A stretch of DNA of 64,000 nt. It comes from JAPKYZ01 sp033763835 (GTDB lineage Bacteria > Acidobacteriota > Terriglobia > Bryobacterales > Bryobacteraceae). A model generated the notes under the pieces. That model was not told the origin of the DNA, searched no databases, and saw nothing but the letters and a program-made list of their open reading frames with translations. The stretch is from positions 12,996 through 76,995 of the forward strand of contig JANRJS010000039.1 in assembly GCA_033763835.1 (NCBI GenBank), written 5' to 3'. This document shows positions 32,525 to 42,205 of this stretch, one piece after another (position 1 is the stretch's first letter; every line of letters begins with the position of its first letter). Both the position numbers and the translations under genes were made by a program.

Positions 32525-35500
32525 CTACCAGACCAATCGAGCGCCCACTTGCACGCGGCGCGGCGCCCGCGCGGTCGCCACGACTCCGAAGCCAGGCGCT
32601 CCGAGAACGCGGCCGGGATTTCCGAAATCGGCGTGATTGGCGATATTGAAAAACTCGCCGCGAAGCTGGAACTTGCGAGTCTCGCCGATCGGAATGTTCT
32701 TAAGCAGCGACACATCGAAGTTAACGATGTTGTCGGACCGGAGAATGTTCACGCCTTGGTTTCCGGAACGGTAAGCCGCCGGTTGCGCAAGCGCCGACGT
32801 GTCGAACCAGCGTGTCAAAGAGCGCTCGTCGCCCGACAGGTTGGGATCGCGGAGTACATCGGCACGCAAGGCTCCGGCGGCGAAGGCGTTGCGGGTATCG
32901 ACTTGCGTGGTCACCGTGAACGGAGCGCCCGATTGCAGCAGCACCACGGTTCCGACGCCCCAGTCGCCCACGATGTGGCGCGACCAGCTATCGCTCAGGA
33001 AGCGCTTGCCTTTGCCGAACGGCAATTCATACACGCTCGACCAAGTGAGGCGGTGCCGGACGTCGTTTTCCGAAGGTCCCCAATCGTTGCGGCGGTTGTA
33101 GAAGTCCGAGTACGGTCCGCCCTCGGCTCCGAGCACGCCGCCGCCTTCGTTCGTGTTGTTCAAGAACTTCGACCATGTGTAGGTGGCAAGAATGTTGAAG
33201 CCCGCCGAGAAGCGCTTTTCAAAGCGTGCCACAAGCGCGTGATAACTCGACACACCCAAAGGTGGCAACAGCACACTCACACCGGTGAACTGCGGGAAGG
33301 GGCGGTCGCGTTGGCTCTGATTGTTTGGCCCCAATACTTCGGGGCGTATTTGATTCAACGATAGATTCGACGACGGTAATTTGCGGCTTAGATTGCCCAG
33401 GTAGGTCGCTTCGACGATCACCGCACCGGGTAACTCGCGCTGAATTCCGAAATTGAATTGCTGCGCGTAACCGGTTCCCCGATTGTCCTCGTAAAACGTC
33501 ACGTTCGTGTTCGGATTCTGTCCGACGCGTACGGAACCGAAACTGTCGTTGAGGGTCGGTGGCGTAAGCGTAAAGCCGGGCACGCCGTCGCGAAGAAAGA
33601 ACGGCGCGGTGATGCCGTTGTCCGGCGAATTCAATGTAAGCGAGTTCTCGAAACCGAGCGACGCCGAAGCCGGTGCGCCCGCGTCGAACGGATGCGCGAA
33701 GAAGATTCCGTAGCCGCCGCGCATCACCGTCGATTGCGACCCGAACGGCTTCCACGCGAAGCCGAAGCGCGGTCCAAAGTTGTTCCAATCGGCGTTGTAG
33801 GGATTGGTCCGCCAACCGTTCACCCCCATGAACTTGATGACGCCCGGCGTCCCCGACACGGGATTCGTTTGCAACGTGTCGAAGCCATTCATGCGGTTGT
33901 TTCTGTCGGTGATGGGTGTGTCCACCTCCCAGCGCACGCCGAAGTTCAACGTCAGATCCCTCGACACCTGCCAGTCGTCTTGCGCGAAGCCCGACATGTA
34001 GTAGCTGTAGCGGTCGAGAATCTGCGTCTCGCGCGCGGCGAACGCCGTGGGGAATCCCAGCAGTAACGTCGCCATTCCGTTGCCGCTGGCCGCGACTCCG
34101 GGTTGTCCGGTGGCCAAGGGTCCGAAGGTGAACGCCCCGGAGAGCGTTGGGCGATTGATCTCGAAGTTGTACGAAGGGCGCAACTCAAACCCGAACTTCA
34201 TCGAGTGGCGGCCCCTCACCCAGGAGAAGTTGTCGATCAACTGGTACTGCTGGATCGGGAATTGCTGCCGCTCCTGGTTTGTCGATCCGATCTGTTGATA
34301 GCCCGTCGCCGTAATGCCCGGAAACGCGTTCTCCGGAACGCCTTTGATGCCCAACTTCGACGGCCAATTGCCGCCGATGCCTTTCGAACGATTCCAGTTA
34401 ATTCGGTTCGAATAAGTAAAGCGAAGATCGTTAACGATGTTGGGACTGACGATACGAGTCCAGGACACGAACGTGTAGTGCTGGTGGCGGAGGGGGTCCT
34501 CGAGCGTGTCGGCTTGGGGCTCCGGAAACACGCTGGTGTTGAAAACGTTGTCCGAGTTGTAGATATAGCGCGCCTGGAGTTTGTCCTTCGATCCCAGGTT
34601 GTGATCGACCTTCGCAGTGTAGTTATCGCGTGTGAGACGGCTCACGTAATTCGCGCGAAAGTTATTCGCACCCGTGATGTTGTCGGGAGCGCGATTCGGC
34701 GCGGGGTAGAACTTGACGATAGTCGCCGCTACCGGGTCAATCCGGCTCGCGGGGATGCGATTGCCGGGAAACTGATCGCGGACGGTGCGCGTGCCCTCAA
34801 CGCGCGTAGAGTTGGGATCGTACACAGGCACTACCGTTCCATTCGCCGCAAAAGTTTGCGAGAAGTCCCCCGCGATCTGCTGGGCGGTGGGGAGGGTCAT
34901 GGTTCGAATCTGGCCCTCGCCGCGCCGTGAGCCCTCGTAGGCGAAAAAGAAAAACGTCTTGTCCTTGCCGTTGTAGAGCTTTGGGATAACCACCGGCCCG
35001 CCGACGGTGCCGCCGAACACGTTGTAGCGCAGCGGCGCGCGCTGCTTTTCGCCGTTCACCCAAGGCGCGAAGAAATTCCCGGCGTCGAGCTTCTCGTTGC
35101 GCAGATACTCGAACAGCGTGCCCTTGAGTGTGTTGCCGCCGGACTTTGTGGTCGCGATCACCACGCCGCCCGCCGAGCCGCCGTACTCCGCCGAGTAGTT
35201 GTTCGAGAGGATCTTGACCTCTTGGACGACCTCCACCGGCGGATCGAAATCCATCTGGCCGATTCCCAACCGCATGTTCTGGCCGGTGCCGCCGTCGACG
35301 AAAAAGTTTTGCGATTGCGTACGCCCACCTGCGAGCGAAAAATTGGGCTTCGCGCCGCTGTCGTAGTTCACGAATACCGCGCCTCCAGTGATGTTTACTA
35401 AGTTCATCGACCGGCGGTCGCCGAGCGGCATGTCCTCGATCGTCTTCGATTCGACGAGTTGGCTCACGTCCGAGGTCCGCGTCTCTAATGTAGAAGCCGC

Positions 35501-35851
35501 GGCATTCACGTTGACCGTTTCGGTCACCGCGCCGACTTCGAGTTGAATCGCAAGCTCAAGAGCTTGGCCCGTAGTGAGCACCAGTCCCGAGCGCGCGTAC
35601 TTACGAAAGCCGGGATGCTCGACGGTGAGCGAGTAAGAGCCGATCGGCAAACCTCGGAGCGAGTAAAAGCCCGATTCGTTGGTACGCGCCTCGAACTTAA
35701 CCTGTGTCGCGGCGTTGGTGGCGAAAACCTGCGCATCGACGATCAACGCACCTTGTGTATCGGTGACAATTCCGCTCACCGTCGCCTGCGGCGACTGGGC
35801 GATACAAACCAGCGACAACCCGAGAAGCGAAGCGAGTTTCATGGCGGTCAT
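32525..35851 (-). CDS. Oar-like TonB-dependent outer membrane receptor
   Basis: A 1108-residue outer-membrane protein typical of Acidobacteriota. Signal peptide about 1-19 (LASLLGLSLVCIAQ), a carboxypeptidase-regulatory beta-sandwich (VSGIVTDTQGALIVDA, YSLRGLPIGSYSLTV), then a plug domain (SLAGGRTQSQNFFVDGGTGQN, VEVVQEVKILSNNYSAEYG) and a large C-terminal barrel. No TonB box is obvious. Substrate unknown. It lies upstream of the M14 peptidase gene in the same direction; together they suggest uptake and processing of a peptide or glycopeptide. The start MTAMK has two possible Met. Confidence 0.93.
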   Translation of the reverse strand: MTAMKLASLLGLSLVCIAQSPQATVSGIVTDTQGALIVDAQVFATNAATQVKFEARTNESGFYSLRGLPIGSYSLTVEHPGFRKYARSGLVLTTGQALELAIQLEVGAVTETVNVNAAASTLETRTSDVSQLVESKTIEDMPLGDRRSMNLVNITGGAVFVNYDSGAKPNFSLAGGRTQSQNFFVDGGTGQNMRLGIGQMDFDPPVEVVQEVKILSNNYSAEYGGSAGGVVIATTKSGGNTLKGTLFEYLRNEKLDAGNFFAPWVNGEKQRAPLRYNVFGGTVGGPVVIPKLYNGKDKTFFFFAYEGSRRGEGQIRTMTLPTAQQIAGDFSQTFAANGTVVPVYDPNSTRVEGTRTVRDQFPGNRIPASRIDPVAATIVKFYPAPNRAPDNITGANNFRANYVSRLTRDNYTAKVDHNLGSKDKLQARYIYNSDNVFNTSVFPEPQADTLEDPLRHQHYTFVSWTRIVSPNIVNDLRFTYSNRINWNRSKGIGGNWPSKLGIKGVPENAFPGITATGYQQIGSTNQERQQFPIQQYQLIDNFSWVRGRHSMKFGFELRPSYNFEINRPTLSGAFTFGPLATGQPGVAASGNGMATLLLGFPTAFAARETQILDRYSYYMSGFAQDDWQVSRDLTLNFGVRWEVDTPITDRNNRMNGFDTLQTNPVSGTPGVIKFMGVNGWRTNPYNADWNNFGPRFGFAWKPFGSQSTVMRGGYGIFFAHPFDAGAPASASLGFENSLTLNSPDNGITAPFFLRDGVPGFTLTPPTLNDSFGSVRVGQNPNTNVTFYEDNRGTGYAQQFNFGIQRELPGAVIVEATYLGNLSRKLPSSNLSLNQIRPEVLGPNNQSQRDRPFPQFTGVSVLLPPLGVSSYHALVARFEKRFSAGFNILATYTWSKFLNNTNEGGGVLGAEGGPYSDFYNRRNDWGPSENDVRHRLTWSSVYELPFGKGKRFLSDSWSRHIVGDWGVGTVVLLQSGAPFTVTTQVDTRNAFAAGALRADVLRDPNLSGDERSLTRWFDTSALAQPAAYRSGNQGVNILRSDNIVNFDVSLLKNIPIGETRKFQLRGEFFNIANHADFGNPGRVLGAPGFGVVATARAPRRVQVGARLVW

Positions 35852-35869
35852 CGTATCACCGCCCGGGCG

Positions 35870-37666
35870 CTATTTTTTCATCGCTTCGCGCAGCAACATG
35901 GCCAGAATCGCTTCCGAGGAACCGGCCCCCGAGGAACCACCGCCGGAGACTGTGACATCGGGCGTCAGGCGAATGCCTTTCTCGGCGAGAATTGTAAAAA
36001 TCTGCAACAGCGAGTAATTGCCGCCCATCGCCTCGACGCCCAATTTGTAGGCGTCCGCTTTCGCTTGGCCAATGGCCCGGATCGCCTCGGCTTCGTTGCG
36101 GCCCTTGATCGCAAGTACCTCGCCTTCCGCTTCGCCGACCCGCTTTTTGGCGATGGCTTCGCCCTCTGCGCGGCGCGACAGCACTTGCGAATCGCCTTGC
36201 GCCTGTTCCACGGAGGCTTTGGCGCGCATTTCGGCGATCCGCACGTCCTGTTCGGAATTGACGATTTCCTTTTGTTTGTCGGCCAGCGACTTCTGCCGCT
36301 CTAACTCTTGCCGCGTCCGCTGCGTCTGCTCTTCGGTCTGGTAAGTTTTCTGCTGTTCTTCGGCGATGCGGCGCGTGGTGAGTGTCAGCATGAGTTCCGG
36401 CGGGGGCGCTATGTCGCCGATGAGCGTATCGACGGCTTGCACGTCGTATTCGCGAATGGCGTTGGTGATGTGACCGCGCGCCTCCCTTTGGCGTTCGCTG
36501 CGGTTGGTAAGAAAATCGAGAACCGTGTAGTTCTGCGCGCTGTTCCGGAAGTAGTTGCCGACGATGGGCTCAAGCACTTCGTTAACCAGATTTTTCACGC
36601 TGCCGACGCGCGAAATCACCCACGGAGCTTTCGTAGCGCCGATATTGATAATTTGCGAAACGTCGAGATTGAAGGCGAATCCGTCTTTCGATCTCACGGC
36701 GATCGTCGATAGCTTCTCGTCGAGCTTGTGCGCTTCGGACCGAGTGGAAGCCCAATTGAGAACGATGTTCGTGGTGGGCACTAACTCGACTTTCATAATT
36801 CGTGTATTCACTGGATGCTTGCCGGGATAGAGAGGCTCATTCCAAACACCCTTGCCGCCTTTCGGCACGATATTGCCGTGAGTGAACTGATCGCCCGAAA
36901 TGTCCTTTAGATCCTCGCCGACGAAGCTCACCACCACTCCCACATAACCGATCGGGACGGAGACCAGGTCGGCTTCCTCGATCTCGGCGAACCAAGGATT
37001 GATGTTGTAGGCTCCGGCGAGCATAATCTGCTCTTGCAAGCCGCGGCAGCCGCCATTGCGGATGAAGGCGTCGGGGTTTTGGAAGGTAGTGTGACCGTCA
37101 ACGACTTTCGCCGCCATCTGTCCGACCGGCATCGGCGCGCCGTCCAGGGCGGTGACGATGCCGATTTTGTCGGAGCCGATCTGCGTCATCGGGATGTTCG
37201 GCAGCACCTTGAACAACACCGGATTGATCCGATAAAACCCGGCGGTTAGCACCGTGCTTTGACGTCCTTTTTGCCCGCCGCCGCGCAGGAACAGTTCGGC
37301 GTTCTGAAAGTTGTCGCACTCGACGGCTTCACAGAGCACCCGATCGATCGGAGGCGGATTGCCGTCGTTGGCGATCACCAATCCCACAAAGCCCGGCTGG
37401 ATGACGGTCAGCGGATGCTTTTCCACCTTGTACATGAGGGGGAAGAATCCGAGATGAAATCCCGGTCCCAGAGTGCGGGCTTGATAGCCGGGCTCGCCTT
37501 CGAGAGCGACAATCCGGCCTTCGGGAAGCTTTTTGCCTTTCCAGGAAAGGCGCTTAACGACGACACCCACTTGGTTCTCCCGGATGACAACCAAGCCCAT
37601 CAGGAGAACAACAAACAGGAAGAGCGCGAGCGCGCCCCCGAAAAACAGCAGGAGAAACGTGGTCAC
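35870..37666 (-). CDS. SPFH/band 7 flotillin-like membrane protein
   Basis: Membrane-anchored scaffolding protein (598 residues) with an N-terminal helix (FLLLFFGGALALFLFVVLLMG), a band 7 domain across residues about 30-370, and a long Glu/Arg/Gln coiled-coil region (about 400-520, EEQTQRTRQELERQKSLADKQ) as in flotillins; the C-terminus is Gly/Ser-rich. It may organise membrane domains. Start codon is GTG. Gap of 19 bases to the RND adaptor gene upstream, so possible cotranscription. Confidence 0.88.
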   Translation of the reverse strand: MTTFLLLFFGGALALFLFVVLLMGLVVIRENQVGVVVKRLSWKGKKLPEGRIVALEGEPGYQARTLGPGFHLGFFPLMYKVEKHPLTVIQPGFVGLVIANDGNPPPIDRVLCEAVECDNFQNAELFLRGGGQKGRQSTVLTAGFYRINPVLFKVLPNIPMTQIGSDKIGIVTALDGAPMPVGQMAAKVVDGHTTFQNPDAFIRNGGCRGLQEQIMLAGAYNINPWFAEIEEADLVSVPIGYVGVVVSFVGEDLKDISGDQFTHGNIVPKGGKGVWNEPLYPGKHPVNTRIMKVELVPTTNIVLNWASTRSEAHKLDEKLSTIAVRSKDGFAFNLDVSQIINIGATKAPWVISRVGSVKNLVNEVLEPIVGNYFRNSAQNYTVLDFLTNRSERQREARGHITNAIREYDVQAVDTLIGDIAPPPELMLTLTTRRIAEEQQKTYQTEEQTQRTRQELERQKSLADKQKEIVNSEQDVRIAEMRAKASVEQAQGDSQVLSRRAEGEAIAKKRVGEAEGEVLAIKGRNEAEAIRAIGQAKADAYKLGVEAMGGNYSLLQIFTILAEKGIRLTPDVTVSGGGSSGAGSSEAILAMLLREAMKK

Positions 37667-37685
37667 CCCCGCTAGTGTAACCGTG

Positions 37686-38963
37686 TTACTTGCGGGGGAC
37701 GGGGCGAACGCGAATGCCGGGGCGCACGGCGTCGGACGGATTGACGATCAGAGATTCGCCGCCTGCGAGGCCGCTCATCACTTCCACTTGCGTGCCCAGA
37801 TCGCGGCCGACCTCTACTTTTTGGAACCGCACTTTATCGCCTTCGCCGACTACGGCGACTTGCGGACCGGAGGCCGGCGTCAGGAGCGTATCGCCGGGGA
37901 TGACGACCATGGTCCGCGGCTTCGGGCTTAAGAATCGCACCTGTACGTACATTCCGGGCAGCAGCGCGTGATCGCGATTCTCGACACGCACTTCCGTACG
38001 TTCCGTGCGCGTCGTCTCGTCGAGCGCGCTCGCCGAACGGACCACTTTGCCGGTAAACTTTCGCGACCCGATTTCGTTCGCCACCACCTCCGCCGCTTGG
38101 CCGGTGGCAACATCGAGTAAATTTGCCTGCGGCACGGCGACGAACACGCGCAGCACATCGTAGTTCGCCATGCGGTACAGTTCGCGGCCGCCGTTCGCCG
38201 CGCTGGGCGTGACGAGATTGCCGGTGGCGCAATTGCGCACGGTAATGATTCCGTCGAACGGCGCGCGTACCAGTTTGAATGCGCTCAATTCTTCGATGCG
38301 CTGTACTTCCGCTTCTTGCGCGTGCACCGTTTGTTCGGCGGCCTGAATGGTGGCCCGCGCGGCGATGAGTTCGGCCTCCCGAACCTCAAGTTGCGCGGCG
38401 GAATCGTCGCCCTGTTGTTTCGAGAAGACTCCCTGTTCGACCAACTTGGCCACGCGGTCCCGTGTTACCGTGGCCAGCTTCACGTCGGCGGCCGACTTCA
38501 ACTGCGCCGCTTTCGATTGGGCGAGCGAAGCGCGCAGTTGATCGAGCCGCGCTTTCGCCGCGCGCAGTTGCTGATCGAGCTCCGGAGTGTCGAGTTCGAC
38601 CAGCACCTGGCCCTTCTTCACGACATCGCCGATGTCGGCCTTCACCGCTCGCAGGTAGCCTTCCGCGCGCGCGTATACCGGAGTGTCGAGCAACGCCGAC
38701 ACCGTGCCGGGCAAGAGAACTTCGCGGATCGGCGGAGCGATCGCCGCCTTCGCGACCGTGACCATGGGCGTTTCGGCGGCCTCCTCGCGAGCTTCTTTCG
38801 TGATGGCGGCGGCTTTCTCGCGGCGCGGCCAAAGTCCGGCGGCCAGCAACGATCCGAAAAGCGCGGCCATGCCGAGCACGGCGAGTAGCAGCTTGCCGGA
38901 GAAGAATGGCGGCCTAGGTTCCGCGGGCGGACGGCTTTCGAGGCTAGGGGCAGTCTCGCTCAT
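37686..38963 (-). CDS. RND efflux periplasmic adaptor (membrane fusion protein)
   Basis: HlyD-type adaptor (425 residues) linking an RND pump to an outer-membrane channel. N-terminal anchor helix (FFSGKLLLAVLGMAALFG), lipoyl half-motifs (GTVSALLDTPVYARAEGYL and FKLVRAPFDGIITVRN), a hairpin of coiled coil (LDQLRASLAQSKAAQLKS) and a beta-barrel C-terminal. An open frame runs upstream but the MSETAPS start at 38963 overlaps the permease stop by 4 bp. No outer-membrane factor or regulator gene is next to it. Confidence 0.92.
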   Translation of the reverse strand: MSETAPSLESRPPAEPRPPFFSGKLLLAVLGMAALFGSLLAAGLWPRREKAAAITKEAREEAAETPMVTVAKAAIAPPIREVLLPGTVSALLDTPVYARAEGYLRAVKADIGDVVKKGQVLVELDTPELDQQLRAAKARLDQLRASLAQSKAAQLKSAADVKLATVTRDRVAKLVEQGVFSKQQGDDSAAQLEVREAELIAARATIQAAEQTVHAQEAEVQRIEELSAFKLVRAPFDGIITVRNCATGNLVTPSAANGGRELYRMANYDVLRVFVAVPQANLLDVATGQAAEVVANEIGSRKFTGKVVRSASALDETTRTERTEVRVENRDHALLPGMYVQVRFLSPKPRTMVVIPGDTLLTPASGPQVAVVGEGDKVRFQKVEVGRDLGTQVEVMSGLAGGESLIVNPSDAVRPGIRVRPVPRK

Positions 38964-41900
38964 GGCTGCGGCTCCAACGCAACGTGCTCGGGAACGGTGT
39001 CGTGCCAGCGCGGCGGTTGGCGTCGCAGCAGGCGATAAACGACGGGGACGAGAAACAAAGTCGCGACGGTGGCGAAGAGAAGTCCGCCGATCACGGCGCG
39101 CCCCAGCGGCGCGTTTTGTTCGCCGCCTTCGCCGACGCCGAGCGACATCGGCAGCATGCCGATCATCATCGCCAGCGCGGTCATGATCACCGGGCGTAAG
39201 CGCGTGACGCCCGCTTCGAGCGCCGCTTGCCGCTGATCGCTGCCCGCCTGCCGACGGTCGTTGGCGAAGGTGACAAGTAAGATCGAGTTCGCCGTCGCCA
39301 CTCCGATCGACATGATCGCGCCCATGAGCGACGGCACGTTGAACGTGGTCTGCGTAACAAACAGCATCCACACGATCCCGGCCAGCGCCGCGGGTAGCGC
39401 CATCAGGATGATGAAGGGATCGAGCCAGCTTTGGAAGTTCACCACCATTAGCAGATAGACCAGCAGAATCGAAAACACCAACCCTAGACCGAGGCGGCGG
39501 AACGACGAATCCATGGTCGCTACCTGGCCGCGCATTTCGATCGTGACGTTCTTCGGAGCCTTGGCGCGAACGTCGGCGAGGATGCGGTTCGCCTCTTCGG
39601 CTACCGAGCCGAGATCGCGTCCGTCGACATTCGCGTAGACATCGAACACCGGCTGCACGTTGTAATGATTCACGACGGCCAACGAAGTACTCCGTTCCAT
39701 CGACGCGAGGTTGCGCAACAACTGGGTGTTCGCCCCGGCGTTCGCCGTAACCGGGGTCGATCCTAAATCGTCGAAACTGTCCATGCGCAAAGTGGGCGTT
39801 TGCGTATTGACCTGGTAACTAACGCCGTTGCGCGGGTCGAGCCAGTAGTTCGGTTGCGATTGCGTCGAGGAACTGAGCGAGACCAAGAGAGAACTCGCCA
39901 CGTCGCGTTCGGAGAGGCCCATTTGATCGGCGCGCGCGCGGTCCACATTGACGCGCAATTCCGGCACGTCCACCACCTGATGAATATGCACGTCCGCGGC
40001 TCCAGGCACGGCATCCAGGCGCTTGGCGATGGTCTTCGCGATCTCGTACGCCGCCTTCTCGTTGCGGGAGGCGATCTGAATGTCGATCGGCGCGGGCAGA
40101 CCGAAATTCAGAATCTGGCTGGTCATGTCGGCGGCCTGGAAATAAACCGTCAGTTCCGGAAACTCGTCGTGCAGACGCGAGCGAACGCGGCGGACGTAAT
40201 CCTGCGTCGGCCCGTGATGTTCGCGATTCAGCGAAACCAAAATCTCGCCGTCCGACCGTCCGATAATGCCTGCGTCCGAATAGGCGAGATTCACTCCCAC
40301 GGTCGGTAGACCGATATTGTCGATGATCGTGTCGAGCTCCTCTTTCGGCACCACTTCCCGAATGACGTTTTCGACGAGGCCGAAGTAACGCTCCGTCTCC
40401 TCGATCCGCGTTCCGGCTGGCGCGCGTACGTGCAGGCGGAATTGTCCGGCGTCCACTTGCGGGAAGAAATCGCGCCCCACGACCGGCAGTAAGAACGCCG
40501 TTCCCACCACAAGCAAGGCGAAACTCGCGATGGTGAAGGCGGGGTGATGCAGGCACCAGTTCAGCATTCGCTGATAGGCGCAACGCAGGCGGTAGAAGCC
40601 GCGATTGAACGCCTTGTGCAACCGCCACATCGGATTGCGGCTGGTTGTGGGTCCGTACTCGTCTTCTTGATAGAGCGCAAGTTCCTTGCCGAGCAGATAG
40701 TTCGCCATCGTCGGCACCAAAGTACGCGACAGCAGGTAGGAGGCGAGCATCGCAAACACCACGGCCAGCGCCAGCGGAGTGAACAGATACTTGGCGGAAC
40801 CGGTGAGGAACACGACGGGCACGAACACGATGCAGATGGAAAGCGTCGAAACGAACGTCGGTACGGCGATCTGCTGCGCGCCGTCGAGAATCGCCCGCCA
40901 CAGCGGTTTGCCTTCGTGCAGATTCCGGTGGATGTTCTCGATTTCGACCGTCGCGTCGTCGACGAGAATGCCGACGGCGAGCGCCAGTCCTCCCAACGTC
41001 ATCACGTTGATCGTCTGCCCCATCAAATAGAGAATGGTGAGCGACGTGAGAATCGACAGCGGGATCGAGATGCACACGATCACCGTAGACCGCCAACTGC
41101 CGAGGAACATCAGAATCATCAGTCCGGTGAGGCAAGCGGCGATCACGCCTTCATGCACGACGTTATCGATCGCCGCGCGCACGAAGAGCGACTGATCGAA
41201 GAGCCGTTTGATCTTTAGATCGGGCGGCAGCGTCGCCTGGATTGCGTTCAATCGTTGTTGGACGCGGTCGATGATTTCGAGGGTCGATTCGCCGCCGTTC
41301 TTTAGCACGGTAAGTAACGCGCCTCGCACGCCGTCCTGCCGCACGACGTTCTGTTGCACGGCGTAGCCGTCCCGAACGTTCGCGACATCGCGCAGATAGA
41401 CCATCGCGCCGTTCACCGAGCGAATGGGGATGTCGTTCAACTCCGCCACCGCTTCGGGGCTTGCGTTGAGTTTGACGTTGTACTCGGTGGCTCCGGCTTT
41501 GATCGTACCCGCGGGAATAATCAGATTTTGGGAGGCGACGGCGTTCGAGATATCGACCGCCGACAATCGGCGCGCGTACATCGCGCGAGGGTCCAGATCG
41601 ACCATGATGGTGCGCGAGCGTCCGCCGTAGGGTAGCGGTAGAGACGCGCCTTGCACGGTGGCGAGCCCGGTGCGGATGAAGTTTTGCGCGTTGTCGTAAA
41701 TCTGCTGCTCGGAGAGCGTATTCGAGCCAAGCGCGAGTTGCAGAATCGGCACCGTCGCCGCGTTGTACTTGAGCACAAAGGGCGGCGTGATGCCCGGCGG
41801 CAGTATGCGGGTAATCGAACTCGCGATCGCGCCGATCTGCGCTATGGCCAGATCGATTTGCACGTTGGGATGGAAGTAGACGCGAATGATCCCGTAACCC

Positions 41901-42160
41901 GGCACGGACTCGCTCTCGATCCGCTCGATGTCGTTGACCGTCGTGGTCATCGCCCGTTCGCAACTGGTGACGACCCTCTTCGCCATGTCTTCGGGCGACA
42001 TGCCGTTGTAAGCCCAAATGACGCTAGCGACGGGAATGTCGATCTCGGGGAAGATGTCCGTGGGCATGGACACGATCGCCAGCCCGCCCAACACGACAAT
42101 CAGAATCGCCATGACGACGAAACTATAGGGCCGGTTAAGCGCGAGCCGGACAATCCACAT
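38960..42160 (-). CDS. RND-superfamily efflux pump (HAE1/AcrB-like)
   Basis: Twelve-helix proton-driven efflux pump of 1066 residues. It has the N-terminal RPYSFVVMAILIVVLGG, porter-domain repeats, and the proton-relay motif GILVDDATVEIENIHRN in helix 4. The gene starts 45 bp from a divergent TPR gene and overlaps the adaptor gene downstream by 4 bp. No TetR-type repressor is present; an imperfect inverted repeat at 42172-42196 lies in its promoter region. Substrates unknown. Confidence 0.93.
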   Translation of the reverse strand: MWIVRLALNRPYSFVVMAILIVVLGGLAIVSMPTDIFPEIDIPVASVIWAYNGMSPEDMAKRVVTSCERAMTTTVNDIERIESESVPGYGIIRVYFHPNVQIDLAIAQIGAIASSITRILPPGITPPFVLKYNAATVPILQLALGSNTLSEQQIYDNAQNFIRTGLATVQGASLPLPYGGRSRTIMVDLDPRAMYARRLSAVDISNAVASQNLIIPAGTIKAGATEYNVKLNASPEAVAELNDIPIRSVNGAMVYLRDVANVRDGYAVQQNVVRQDGVRGALLTVLKNGGESTLEIIDRVQQRLNAIQATLPPDLKIKRLFDQSLFVRAAIDNVVHEGVIAACLTGLMILMFLGSWRSTVIVCISIPLSILTSLTILYLMGQTINVMTLGGLALAVGILVDDATVEIENIHRNLHEGKPLWRAILDGAQQIAVPTFVSTLSICIVFVPVVFLTGSAKYLFTPLALAVVFAMLASYLLSRTLVPTMANYLLGKELALYQEDEYGPTTSRNPMWRLHKAFNRGFYRLRCAYQRMLNWCLHHPAFTIASFALLVVGTAFLLPVVGRDFFPQVDAGQFRLHVRAPAGTRIEETERYFGLVENVIREVVPKEELDTIIDNIGLPTVGVNLAYSDAGIIGRSDGEILVSLNREHHGPTQDYVRRVRSRLHDEFPELTVYFQAADMTSQILNFGLPAPIDIQIASRNEKAAYEIAKTIAKRLDAVPGAADVHIHQVVDVPELRVNVDRARADQMGLSERDVASSLLVSLSSSTQSQPNYWLDPRNGVSYQVNTQTPTLRMDSFDDLGSTPVTANAGANTQLLRNLASMERSTSLAVVNHYNVQPVFDVYANVDGRDLGSVAEEANRILADVRAKAPKNVTIEMRGQVATMDSSFRRLGLGLVFSILLVYLLMVVNFQSWLDPFIILMALPAALAGIVWMLFVTQTTFNVPSLMGAIMSIGVATANSILLVTFANDRRQAGSDQRQAALEAGVTRLRPVIMTALAMMIGMLPMSLGVGEGGEQNAPLGRAVIGGLLFATVATLFLVPVVYRLLRRQPPRWHDTVPEHVALEPQP

Positions 42161-42205
42161 GAGGAAGTGAATTTAGGCTAGCAAAGGCCAGCTAAACTGG
42201 GAACG
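42161..42205. promoter_or_regulatory. Divergent promoter gap with imperfect inverted repeat
   Basis: Between the RND pump start and the TPR gene start. Positions 42172-42196 read TTTAGGCTAGC, four bases, GGCCAGCTAAA: arms match over most positions with one bulge. An operator for an unseen regulator, or chance. Only 45 bp must serve both divergent promoters. Confidence 0.4.

Noticed and set aside
35852..35869. Terminator between SPFH and TonB receptor genes (CGCCCGGGCG with adjacent T-run)
   Set aside because: The palindrome has no loop, and the T-run is on the wrong strand and inside the SPFH coding end.
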